6,777 nucleotides of DNA, taken from positions 1-6,777 of the forward strand of contig JAZQKZ010000024.1 of NCBI GenBank assembly GCA_045542415.1, in the 5' to 3' direction. This document shows positions 1 to 6,661 of this stretch, in pieces. Under the pieces are notes generated by a model. It saw only the letters and a list, made by a program, of their open reading frames with translations, had not been told where the DNA came from and did no database searches. Numbering within the stretch: the first letter of the stretch is position 1; each line of letters begins with the position of its first letter. The position numbers and the translations under genes are program-made. The DNA is from UMGS1958 sp045542415. GTDB lineage: Bacteria; Bacillota; Clostridia; UBA1381.

Positions 1-422
1 CCGTCCTTGATAAGCACGAAGGCGCTGCCGCCTATGTCGAATGCAGCTATACTTCCGCCCTCCCGTACAGTTACGGGATGCGCAAAGCTTTTGGAAACCG
101 AGATCACCTGTTCGCCAGAGGCATTCTGTATTTCGATGCCGCTCGGGGACAGCACGGCAATGCCGTCACGGTAGGTCGCGTATGAATTGAGCGAGTTTGC
201 CGCAAAGGTAAGGCGTTCGGAATAGGTTCCCGAAATTTCCTCCTGCTGCGGCGAAATGGCATCACGCAGTGCCTGCGGTGTAAGACTGTCGTACTTCAGC
301 ACCACAAGCAGTGCAAGCAGAAGCGCAGCAATCAGCAAAAGCGCACGCAGAACAGCACGCAGTATACGATACGCGCGCGGCTGCTGCACATTCTCTTTAG
401 TTGCACTTCTTTTTCCCTGCAT
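1..422 (-). CDS. DUF5711-like single-pass membrane protein, 5' part only (gene runs off left edge)
   Basis: This is the N-terminal 140 codons of a gene that continues past position 1. The start is ATG at 420-422, preceded by GAGG with a 4-base spacer; that ribosome site overlaps the TGA stop of truA, leaving a gap of 6 bases, so the two genes are very likely cotranscribed and translationally coupled. The product has a basic cytoplasmic head (residues 1-22, KRSATKE...RAYRILR), one strongly hydrophobic segment at about 23-43 (ALLLIAALLLALLVV), then an extracytoplasmic part with short beta-strand-like units (GIAVLSPSGIEIQNASGEQV, and a GGSIAAFDIGG segment). This pattern of a TM helix, a SLTP segment and a propeller-like domain matches my recollection of the DUF5711 family of Clostridia; its function is unknown. 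The family call is from memory of its appearance, not a search. A generic beta-propeller membrane protein is the alternative. Confidence 0.8.
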   Translation of the reverse strand, partial: MQGKRSATKENVQQPRAYRILRAVLRALLLIAALLLALLVVLKYDSLTPQALRDAISPQQEEISGTYSERLTFAANSLNSYATYRDGIAVLSPSGIEIQNASGEQVISVSKSFAHPVTVREGGSIAAFDIGGSAFVLIKD

Positions 423-428
423 AATACC

Positions 429-1175
429 TCAAATATTCGGGTCGGCGTATTTCACGCCGGTCATGTAAAGTCCGCACGCGGGAAGAGTCGGGCCGGCGTC
501 CTGCCGCTCGCCGCTGATAAGCAGTTCGCTTATGTCGTCGGGTGTCAGTTTGCCCTCCGACGCATACAGGATAGTACCTGCAATTGCGCGTGCCATGTTG
601 TAAAGGAATCCGTTTGCCGCAACGCAAATCTCGATGAACTCTCCGTTCTCGCGGACATCGCAGCGGTATACGGTACGCACCGTAGTTTTGACATTCGAGC
701 CAACCGAACGGAGCGCGGCAAAATCGTGCTCACCCACAATCCGTGCCGCAGCCTCGCGCATAAGCTCGATATTTGGCGTGCGCGGATAAAAGTGTGCGCG
801 GTTTACGCTGAACGGGTCGTGGATACGGCCCGGGCGTATAAGATAAGTGTACTCCTTTTCGATGTTGGAAAAGGTCGCATGAAAATCATAAGGAACTTCA
901 ACAGCACGGCTGACCGAAATATCAAGAGGAAGCCGCGTATTGATGGCATAGGGCAGACGTTCGAGCGGAATTGCACAGTCAGAGCGGAAATTCGCAACGT
1001 ATGTGCGCGCATGAACGCCCGCATCGGTGCGTCCGCAGCCGATAAGGTTTATCTTCTCCCCTACCGCGGCGCTTACGGCATCAGAAAGCGTTTCGGATAC
1101 CGTTACCGCATTCTTCTGCTCCTGCCAGCCATGATAGGCTGTGCCGTCATATTGAATTACTAATTTTATATTCAT
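429..1175 (-). CDS. truA: tRNA pseudouridine(38-40) synthase TruA
   Basis: TruA isomerises uridine to pseudouridine at positions 38-40 of the tRNA anticodon arm; it is a cytoplasmic enzyme acting as a homodimer. The 248 residues match the usual bacterial length. The N-terminus MNIKLVIQYDGTAYHGWQ is the family's typical opening, which fixes the ATG at 1173-1175. The catalytic motif GRTDAGVHA is at residues 48-56, with the nucleophilic aspartate D51. Further family blocks are the segment NIEKEYTYLI after the middle, GEHDFAALRS, the FLYNMARAIAGTIL helix, and the closing GLYMTGVKY. The usual TVQ just before the first helix is TVS here. Unusually, there is no clear Shine-Dalgarno sequence ahead of the start; the leader is AT-rich. 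The gene sits after ecfT, as in many Firmicutes, but has its own strong promoter in the 86-base gap. It is followed at once by the DUF5711-like gene. Confidence 0.97.
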   Translation of the reverse strand: MNIKLVIQYDGTAYHGWQEQKNAVTVSETLSDAVSAAVGEKINLIGCGRTDAGVHARTYVANFRSDCAIPLERLPYAINTRLPLDISVSRAVEVPYDFHATFSNIEKEYTYLIRPGRIHDPFSVNRAHFYPRTPNIELMREAAARIVGEHDFAALRSVGSNVKTTVRTVYRCDVRENGEFIEICVAANGFLYNMARAIAGTILYASEGKLTPDDISELLISGERQDAGPTLPACGLYMTGVKYADPNI

Positions 1176-1225
1176 TGATTATTTTTACTGTTAATACAAA
1201 GTCATACTGATATCGCTCAACTTTG

Positions 1226-1254
1226 ATTATACCACTACTTCACCTAAATTTCAA
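1226..1254 (-). promoter_or_regulatory. Sigma-A type promoter for truA
   Basis: Read on the minus strand, the -35 box TTGAAA (1249-1254) is separated by exactly 17 bases from a perfect -10 box TATAAT (1226-1231). TGG directly before the -10 supplies an extended -10 (TGn) element. Transcription would begin near 1219, giving a leader of about 44 bases to the truA ATG. It lies in the short gap between ecfT and truA, so truA and the downstream DUF5711-like gene can be expressed without the ECF genes. No hairpin terminator separates ecfT from it, so read-through is also possible. Confidence 0.85.
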
Positions 1255-1261
1255 GTACCTG

Positions 1262-2047
1262 TCAAAATATCAGTGCCGCCGCCGATATTGCAAGCATTAT
1301 CACCGCTGCATATGCATCGTTTTTCCCCGGATGCCTTTCATTCATCCGTGTACGTTTTGCACCGTTATAGCATCTGGCATCCATTGCAGTCGCAAGCTCC
1401 TCCGAACGCTTTAAGGACGATACCAGAAGCGGTATTATAACGGGAATCATAGCCCTTGCACGCTTTACTATACCGCCGCTTTGCATATCTGCTCCCCTTG
1501 CAGTCTGTGCCTGCATGATTCGCTGTGCTTCATCACCTATTATCGGGATAAAACGTATTGCAATCGACATCATCATTGCAAGCTCATGTACGGGAATATG
1601 CAGATATCCCAGAGGCTTCATCACCTTTTCCAAGCCGTCCGTCAGTCCGAGCGGCGGCGTGGTAAGCGTAAGAACCGATGTCCCTGCGACAAGCAGCATA
1701 ATACGCAACGCAAGCTCAATCGCCTGCACCACTCCCTCATATGTAACACTGAATATTGCGATTTCAAAAAGCTCACGTCCGTCAACAAAGAAAACATTGA
1801 AAAACGCTGTAAAAATAATTATCCACACAAGTGGCTTAAAGCCCCTGAACACCGTTTTAAACGGTATGGCACCCATACGAATAAGTAAGGCTGTAAAAAG
1901 AGTATATATCGCATATCCCGACGGAGTATCTATCATGAATACAACCGCCGCAAAAACAAGCGTAAGCACAAGCTTGACACCTGCATCCATTCTGTGCAGA
2001 GGCGAATTTGCATAAATATATCGTCCTATTGTTATATCCTTAAGCAT
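1262..2047 (-). CDS. ecfT: ECF transporter transmembrane component EcfT
   Basis: EcfT is the membrane scaffold of energy-coupling factor importers: it ties the two ATPases EcfA1/EcfA2 to an S component that binds a vitamin or metal ion. The 261-residue product has hydrophobic segments at about 26-40, 44-58, 70-88, 105-128 and 245-261, and a long amphipathic helical region between the last two. The two coupling motifs that dock into the ATPases are visible: ARG at 183-185 (in AQTARGAD) and ARC at 224-226 (in AMDARCY), the second in place of the textbook Ala-Arg-Gly. The ATG (2045-2047) lies inside the end of ecfA2, an 8-base overlap, with GAGGGG close upstream, which indicates coupled translation. 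It ends 8 bases before the -35 box of the truA promoter. Length and both motifs fit the family; the substrate cannot be told from this subunit. Confidence 0.96.
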   Translation of the reverse strand: MLKDITIGRYIYANSPLHRMDAGVKLVLTLVFAAVVFMIDTPSGYAIYTLFTALLIRMGAIPFKTVFRGFKPLVWIIIFTAFFNVFFVDGRELFEIAIFSVTYEGVVQAIELALRIMLLVAGTSVLTLTTPPLGLTDGLEKVMKPLGYLHIPVHELAMMMSIAIRFIPIIGDEAQRIMQAQTARGADMQSGGIVKRARAMIPVIIPLLVSSLKRSEELATAMDARCYNGAKRTRMNERHPGKNDAYAAVIMLAISAAALIF

Positions 2048-2894
2048 TGCCCCTCAACTCTTTCATAATATATTCTGCCGCTCCGGACGGTGTATATATA
2101 TCCTCCGGTATATTAAATCCCACTTCATTAAGCCGCCGACAAAGCGAGGTGATCTGGGGAAGTCCCAATCCGATGCTATTAAGCAGCTCCGTTTGTGCAA
2201 ACACCTCATCAATACTACCGCTTGCCGCAATGCTGCCCTTGTCCAGCACTATTGCATTATGTGCATACTTTACCACATCCTCCATCGAATGTGAAACAAA
2301 AACTATTGTCATCAGCGGATTTTCACGGTGTAATCTTGATATCAGCTCCAATATACGCCTTGCCCCCTCCGGGTCAAGTCCTGCTGTCGGCTCATCAAGC
2401 AGAAGTATTTCCGGCTCCATTGCAAGAACTCCGGCAATAGCCGCACGTCTTTTTTCGCCTCCCGACAGCTCAAACGGCGAGCTGTCAAGCTTTTTTTCAT
2501 CAAGGCCGACAAGACCTGCCGCTTTTTTAACTCTTGCGGCTATCTCCGCCTTATCAAGCCCCATATTTGCAGGCCCGAATGCTATGTCCTTTTCCACCGT
2601 TTCTTCAAAAAGCTGCTGTTCGGGATATTGGAACACCATTCCCACCCTGAACCGCAACGCTCTGAGGTCGGTTTTCTTGTCTGTCACCTCTGTATCGCCT
2701 GCAAACACTCTGCCCGTTACCGGTCTTTCAAGACCGTTTATAAGCTTTATCAGTGTTGATTTTCCGCTTCCCGACGCTCCGATAAGTGCCGTTATTTTCC
2801 CCTGTGGAATTTCAAGCGAAATATCCCTCAGTGCATGCACCTCGTCATTGCGTCCGTGCGAGTATATATAATTTACATTCTCAAATTTTATCAT
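2040..2894 (-). CDS. ecfA2: ECF transporter ATP-binding protein EcfA2
   Basis: This is one of the two cytoplasmic ATPases that form the EcfA1-EcfA2 heterodimer powering ECF uptake. In the 284 residues one sees Walker A GASGSGKST (39-47), the Q-loop glutamine Q89 in VFQYPEQQLFEETV, the signature LSGGEKRR (143-150), Walker B ILLLDEPT (163-170) with catalytic E168, the D-loop AGLD, and the switch histidine H202 in SHSMEDV. The Q-loop sequence FQYPEQQLF and the signature ending KRR rather than KQR are typical of the EcfA2 paralogue. The C-terminal extension after residue 235 (LPQITSLCRRL...) fits the dimerising tail of these ATPases. The ATG overlaps the end of ecfA1 by 14 bases; only a weak ribosome site precedes it, so reinitiation after ecfA1 is likely. 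All catalytic residues are intact. Confidence 0.95.
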   Translation of the reverse strand: MIKFENVNYIYSHGRNDEVHALRDISLEIPQGKITALIGASGSGKSTLIKLINGLERPVTGRVFAGDTEVTDKKTDLRALRFRVGMVFQYPEQQLFEETVEKDIAFGPANMGLDKAEIAARVKKAAGLVGLDEKKLDSSPFELSGGEKRRAAIAGVLAMEPEILLLDEPTAGLDPEGARRILELISRLHRENPLMTIVFVSHSMEDVVKYAHNAIVLDKGSIAASGSIDEVFAQTELLNSIGLGLPQITSLCRRLNEVGFNIPEDIYTPSGAAEYIMKELRGNA

Positions 2895-3720
2895 TATTCT
2901 TCATACGGCATAGCTTTTCATACATTTCATCCTGCGTCAATGCGAATATATCTATACCTCTCTTTTTCAGTTCATATGACAGCTCCGACATAATCGGAAC
3001 TTCAAGTCCTGCCGATTCTATCAGCTCATTCCCAAAAAAAATCTTCTCCGGTGCGGCATCTGCAATTATTTTTCCCTTATTCATCACTATCACTCTGTCA
3101 GCAAGCACTGCCTCATCCATATGATGGGTAATGTGTATAACTGTGGTTTTTAGCTTTTTGTTTATATCACGAACTGTCGCCATCACCTCTTTGCGACCCC
3201 TCGGGTCAAGCATTGCAGTTGCCTCATCAAGAATTATCAGCTCCGGCTCCACCGCAAGCACCGCCGCTATTGCCACTCTCTGCTTTTCTCCTCCGGACAG
3301 TGCCGCTGTTGATCGCTTTCCAAAGCCCGAAAGTCCTACAGCTTCAAGTGCATTTTCTACTCTTTTTCGTATTTCTGACGGTTCAATTCCAAGATTTTCG
3401 GGTGCAAATGCAACCTCATTCTCAACAAGTGCCGCAACCATCTGATTGTCAGGATTCTGAAAAACCATTCCTGCACGCGAGCGTATTTCAAATATATTAT
3501 CAGCCGCCGCAGTATCCATACCGCAGACATATACCTTTCCGCCCGTCGGAAGATTTATGGCATTAAAATGCTTTGCCAGGGTAGATTTGCCGCTGCCGTT
3601 ACGTCCGGCAATCACCGTGAATCCGCCTTTTTTTATCGATATATTTATATCAGATAAAACATACTCACTGCTTTCCGGATCATAGGTAAAGCAAAGGTCT
3701 TTTGTTTGTGCTGCATTCAT
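2881..3720 (-). CDS. ecfA1: ECF transporter ATP-binding protein EcfA1
   Basis: This is the partner ATPase of EcfA2 in the ECF energising module. The 279-residue protein has Walker A GRNGSGKST (39-47), the Q-loop Q88 in VFQNPDNQMVAALVENEVAF, the signature LSGGEKQR (141-148), Walker B LIILDEATAMLD (161-172) with catalytic E166, and the switch histidine H199 in THHMDEA. The strings FQNPDNQ, LDEATAMLDP and ITHHMDE are characteristic of EcfA1 as opposed to EcfA2. A C-terminal tail (EVPIMSELSYELKKRG) parallels that of EcfA2. The ATG at 3718-3720 is preceded by AAGGCGG about 8 bases upstream. The gene begins 28 bases after the stop of the methyltransferase gene, with no terminator or good promoter between, so it is probably cotranscribed from 4648-4676. 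Confidence 0.95.
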   Translation of the reverse strand: MNAAQTKDLCFTYDPESSEYVLSDINISIKKGGFTVIAGRNGSGKSTLAKHFNAINLPTGGKVYVCGMDTAAADNIFEIRSRAGMVFQNPDNQMVAALVENEVAFAPENLGIEPSEIRKRVENALEAVGLSGFGKRSTAALSGGEKQRVAIAAVLAVEPELIILDEATAMLDPRGRKEVMATVRDINKKLKTTVIHITHHMDEAVLADRVIVMNKGKIIADAAPEKIFFGNELIESAGLEVPIMSELSYELKKRGIDIFALTQDEMYEKLCRMKNNDKI

Positions 3721-3748
3721 TTCCCATTCCGCCTTGTTATATTATGCT

Positions 3749-4612
3749 TTACTCTGACCATCTGCCGCTGATACCGCATGGCAGCACAAGTCCGCTTGCA
3801 CTCATCGGCAATCCTATTTCATCCGCCGCAACCTTACCGCCGTATTTTCTCTGCATTGTAAGAGTAAGCACGTTTGAAAGAATTGTTTCGGTAAGACCTG
3901 TTGTGTAGCAATTTATAAGGAAGAAAAGCGGTTTATCCGAAAGCAGCTTCATACAGTCAGAAATAAGCGGATAAAGCTGATCCTCAATTTTCCAAAGCTC
4001 ACCCGACGGACCTCTGCCGTATGATGGCGGATCCATGATAATCGCATCATATTGCTTGCCGCGTCTGATTTCACGCTGAACAAATTTTACAACGTCATCA
4101 ACTATATAACGCACGGGCTTATCCTGAAGTCCCGATGATATTACGTTCTCCTTTGCCCATGTGACCATACCTTTCGACGCATCAACATGGCACACGCTTG
4201 CACCTGCCGCAAGTGCCGCAACAGTCGCTCCGCCTGTATATGCAAAGAGATTTAAAACCCTTATCTCACGTCCCGAATTTTTTATAAGCTCCGAGAACCA
4301 GTCCCAATTGACTGCCTGCTCCGGAAAAAGTCCCGTATGCTTAAATCCCATTGGCTTTATATTGAATGTAAGGTCACGGTATTTAACAGTCCAGCGTTCA
4401 GGAAGCTTTTTGAAATACTGCCAGTTACCGCCGCCCGATGATGAACGGTGATACCATGCATCACTCTTGTCCCACAGCTTCTTTTCAGCCTTCATCGACC
4501 ATATCGCCTGCGGGTCGGGACGGCGAAGAAGATACTCGCCCCAATATTCCAGCTTTTCACCGCCGGCACTGTCTATAAGGCGGTAATCCTCCCATTTATC
4601 TGCAAGATACAT
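3749..4612 (-). CDS. Class I SAM-dependent methyltransferase, RlmI/RlmK-like without PUA domain
   Basis: The 287-residue protein is a Rossmann-fold methyltransferase of the COG1092/Methyltrans_SAM group, whose known members methylate 23S rRNA. Visible motifs are the SAM-binding motif I VLNLFAYTGGAT (119-130), the acidic end of strand 2 in HVDAS (D144), VDDVVKF (171-177), and motif IV DPPSYGRGPSGE (194-205). The N-terminal block YRLIDSAGGEKLEYWG (10-25) and FKHTGLFPEQAVNWDWF (90-106) also fit this subfamily. RlmI proper has an N-terminal PUA domain and a catalytic cysteine late in the fold; here there is no PUA domain, and the only cysteine near that place is C235 in INCYTTG, so I do not assign the target base. 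ATG at 4610-4612 has an ideal GGAGG (4620-4624) with a 7-base spacer. First gene of the unit that carries ecfA1-ecfA2-ecfT; a functional link with uptake is not evident. Confidence 0.88.
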   Translation of the reverse strand: MYLADKWEDYRLIDSAGGEKLEYWGEYLLRRPDPQAIWSMKAEKKLWDKSDAWYHRSSSGGGNWQYFKKLPERWTVKYRDLTFNIKPMGFKHTGLFPEQAVNWDWFSELIKNSGREIRVLNLFAYTGGATVAALAAGASVCHVDASKGMVTWAKENVISSGLQDKPVRYIVDDVVKFVQREIRRGKQYDAIIMDPPSYGRGPSGELWKIEDQLYPLISDCMKLLSDKPLFFLINCYTTGLTETILSNVLTLTMQRKYGGKVAADEIGLPMSASGLVLPCGISGRWSE

Positions 4613-4647
4613 TATCTTTCCTCCGTTAGTTTATATGTATTCAATCT

Positions 4648-4676
4648 ATTATACCACTTTTTCACTTTGCTTACAA
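4648..4676 (-). promoter_or_regulatory. Sigma-A type promoter for the methyltransferase-ecfA1-ecfA2-ecfT unit
   Basis: On the minus strand, -35 TTGTAA (4671-4676) is followed after exactly 17 bases by a perfect -10 TATAAT (4648-4653), with TGG just before it as an extended -10. The start would fall near 4641, giving a leader of about 29 bases that contains the GGAGG ribosome site. The leader is too short for a riboswitch, so the ECF genes show no sign of leader-based vitamin control. The 11 bases AGTGGTATAAT are identical to those of the truA promoter. Confidence 0.85.
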
Positions 4677-4727
4677 GAGGAAAAACGAAAAAATACATAA
4701 AAATCTCACAGCAAATCTCCAGAAAGT

Positions 4728-4758
4728 GCATTTCATGTCAACTTGACGGCATTTCATG
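4728..4758 (+). repeat. Direct repeat with central palindrome, possible operator
   Basis: The 10-mer GCATTTCATG occurs at 4728-4737 and again at 4749-4758, a period of 21 bases or two helical turns. Between them, sharing one base with the first copy, is the perfect palindrome GTCAA-C-TTGAC (4737-4747). The site lies in the gap between two divergent genes, upstream of the candidate plus-strand promoter and about 50 bases behind the minus-strand one. The arrangement suits a dimeric regulator, but no regulator family can be named from it. Confidence 0.4.
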
Positions 4759-4767
4759 CTGTTTTTA

Positions 4768-4795
4768 TTGATTTTCTGAATTTCTGTGATATGCT
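4768..4795 (+). promoter_or_regulatory. Candidate promoter for the WG-repeat protein gene
   Basis: TTGATT (4768-4773), a 16-base spacer and TATGCT (4790-4795) form the best sigma-A match upstream of the plus-strand gene; a start near 4802 would give a leader of only about 20 bases. A competing reading is TTGACG (4743-4748) with a 17-base spacer and TATTGA (4766-4771), whose -35 lies inside the palindrome of the possible operator. Neither is near consensus, in clear contrast to the two minus-strand promoters, so the gene may be weakly expressed or need an activator. Confidence 0.4.
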
Positions 4796-4822
4796 TAGAT
4801 AAAAAACAAGGAGTGAATGATT

Positions 4823-6442
4823 ATGAAAAAATTTCTGTTACCGATATTAATTTTTTCCGTAAGCACCGCCATGACAGCACATGCCGCATGGCAGTTCGAT
4901 GAAAAAACACTTGACACAAATGCAGACGGTACAAGACTGCTTGACGGAGTGATAGAGACGTATCGGCTTGGATATTCCGGAAAAGAAGAGCATGAGCTTG
5001 GGTATCAGTATTACAGTCTCAGCGGTGAAAAGCTCGAAAATTATAAAAAGACTGTATCTTCTCCCGTTACTGACACAAACGGATACTTCACACGCAACAA
5101 ACTCTCAATAGTTACAAATGACAGCAACGGAGTAAGGCTGACGGATTTAAGCGGAACAGTGCTTGCAAGCGGCTTTGAATTGTCAAATATATGGGAACAA
5201 AACGATGTTGCAAGAAAGGTAAAGAAAAACGGACGCTACGGTATCATGGCATATGACGGGCGGATGATTATCCCTATGGAAAATGACGGTGCTGTAATAT
5301 ATGACAATAATATTTACGCCGCTGTGAACGGCAGCAAGGTAAGCGTATATAACTACTACGGCAACCATCTGTTTACTCTTGATGACAATATCGAAATTGT
5401 CAAGGCAGGTGCTGACTGGATAAGCGTACATTCCAGGGACACCAATAAATATGCACTTGTTAATTATAAGGGAGATTATCTGACTGACCTTAAATATGAT
5501 TTCATATCAATTTATGACAACAATGCACCCTGGCAAAGCGGTCCGTTTGCCGTCCTTTATGAGAACTCATCCGAAACATATATAAACCGCAGTCTAAAGG
5601 AAATTGATATATACTCCGAAGCCGACGTATATTGCCAGAGCTACAGCGAATATCAGGACATTGCTATAATAAACAACGCTACACAGTTTAAAAATGCAAA
5701 AACTGCTGTGTATAACAAAAGCACCGGCAGCTATATCATTCCGTTCCGTGATGGAATCACCTATTCTAACTCCGAGGTAATGATATATTCTTACAACAAC
5801 AATTCATACATCTCTGATTTATACGGAAACAACCCAAGAAATCTCAACCATCATATATATTCAATCAGCAGCTTTGTTGACGGACTTGCCGATGTTAATC
5901 ACGGCAAAGCAATATATGACACATACGGAAACAATATCTTCAGCAAGCAATACCGCAGTATTGAACGCATAGATAACAACGAATTTCTTGTTCTGGACGG
6001 CTCTGCAGTGAAAATACTCACTGCAAAGGGTATAGTCGGAGAAGCACTTTATACAGATATTAAAATTGATATAAACGGAGTGAAAATCCCTTGCCGCAGT
6101 GTATATGGCTATGCCGGAGTAATTGCGGAGGATTTACGCTTCTTTGGCTTTGATGTAATCTGGGACAATAATACACGGCTTTTAAGCATAACCCGAAATC
6201 CTGCATATCACAGCATAACCCCGACACAGTTCCCATCCGCCGGTGTTCCCGGAACACATTTTGCCGATATTTACGGCTCCGATATAAATGTAGAATTTAA
6301 CGGAATGCGTATTCCGTCATACTGCATTGACGGACAGACAATAATAAAGGTAGAGGACCTTGCATCCGAGGGGATTTCATTCAGATATGATAACTCAGTT
6401 CGTACATTATTTATGAGCGTTGAGGGATTAGAGCAAAAGTAA
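4823..6442 (+). CDS. Secreted WG-repeat protein with two C-terminal amine-oxidase-N-like modules
   Basis: The 539-residue product opens with a signal peptide (KK, hydrophobic core LLPILIFSVSTAM, likely cleavage after TAHA near residue 21). Residues about 60-410 contain degenerate WG-type repeats, each a short beta unit ending in a tyrosine/aspartate-glycine turn: RYGIMAYDGRMIIP (139-151), KVSVYNYYGNHLF (172-184), KYALVNYKGDYL (209-220), KTAVYNKSTGSYIIP (293-307) and KAIYDTYGNNIF (362-373). Two tandem modules follow at about 412-456 and 487-531, sharing the pattern D-I-x-(I/V)-x-(I/F)-N-G-(V/M)-(K/R)-I-P, then E-D-L, G-(F/I) and D-N-x-x-R; these resemble the copper amine oxidase N-terminal-like domain common in Clostridia surface proteins. 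No membrane anchor or LPxTG motif is seen. An in-frame ATG at 4817 sits only 3 bases from AAGGAG (4808-4813); the one at 4823 has a 9-base spacer and is preferred. Function unknown; a cell-envelope role is inferred. Confidence 0.85.
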   Translation: MKKFLLPILIFSVSTAMTAHAAWQFDEKTLDTNADGTRLLDGVIETYRLGYSGKEEHELGYQYYSLSGEKLENYKKTVSSPVTDTNGYFTRNKLSIVTNDSNGVRLTDLSGTVLASGFELSNIWEQNDVARKVKKNGRYGIMAYDGRMIIPMENDGAVIYDNNIYAAVNGSKVSVYNYYGNHLFTLDDNIEIVKAGADWISVHSRDTNKYALVNYKGDYLTDLKYDFISIYDNNAPWQSGPFAVLYENSSETYINRSLKEIDIYSEADVYCQSYSEYQDIAIINNATQFKNAKTAVYNKSTGSYIIPFRDGITYSNSEVMIYSYNNNSYISDLYGNNPRNLNHHIYSISSFVDGLADVNHGKAIYDTYGNNIFSKQYRSIERIDNNEFLVLDGSAVKILTAKGIVGEALYTDIKIDINGVKIPCRSVYGYAGVIAEDLRFFGFDVIWDNNTRLLSITRNPAYHSITPTQFPSAGVPGTHFADIYGSDINVEFNGMRIPSYCIDGQTIIKVEDLASEGISFRYDNSVRTLFMSVEGLEQK

Positions 6443-6513
6443 GGTGCTTTTAATTATTATAAATTATTGTCCGCTGGCGTTTCCAAAAACCATAACCCGA
6501 TTTTATGCAATAC

Positions 6514-6540
6514 AAAAGAGCCGCTGCTTTTGCAGCGACT
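6514..6540 (-). terminator. Intrinsic terminator, minus-strand orientation
   Basis: On the minus strand the stem AGTCGCTGC / GCAGCGGCT (9 pairs including one U.G) closes a loop of four A residues and is followed by C and four U residues (6517-6514). The plus strand has an A.C mismatch in the stem and no T run after it. It would end a transcript entering from the right edge, convergent with the WG-repeat gene. Confidence 0.6.
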
Positions 6541-6621
6541 ATCAGACCGTCGATAAATTGGTCAGAGCACGCATAACGGTTTGAGAAAAATAAAAATCAA
6601 AAATTTATTTTCTTTTGGGAA

Positions 6622-6652
6622 CGGCGGGCGTCCCATCGAGGAACGCCCGCCG
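6622..6652 (-). repeat. GC-rich perfect hairpin
   Basis: CGGCGGGCGT (6622-6631) and ACGCCCGCCG (6643-6652) form a perfect 10-pair stem. On the minus strand it extends inward by a U.G and two C-G pairs to 13 pairs with a 5-base loop. On the plus strand a run of six T follows, but only 7 bases after the stem, so it is at best a poor terminator for the WG-repeat gene. It may belong to the same structured element as the next hairpin. Confidence 0.6.
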
Positions 6653-6661
6653 ATATGCGTT

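Noticed and set aside
397..627. A short minus-strand open frame overlapping truA and the DUF5711-like gene
   Set aside because: Wrong frame of truA; no ribosome site and no recognisable protein features.
726..1163. A 145-codon open frame on the plus strand
   Set aside because: It is a shadow of truA, whose catalytic motif and full length are clear on the minus strand; composition is arginine-rich and uninformative.
2047..2871. A 274-codon open frame on the plus strand
   Set aside because: It is the antisense of ecfA2, very serine-rich and without any domain; ecfA2 on the other strand has every ABC ATPase motif.
4613..4647. A vitamin riboswitch controlling the ECF genes
   Set aside because: The leader from the inferred start to the first ATG is only about 29 bases, and the first gene is a methyltransferase; no riboswitch fits.
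4817..4822. ATG at 4817 as the start of the WG-repeat protein
   Set aside because: It lies 3 bases from AAGGAG, too close; the ATG at 4823 has a 9-base spacer and gives a cleaner signal peptide. The difference is two residues.
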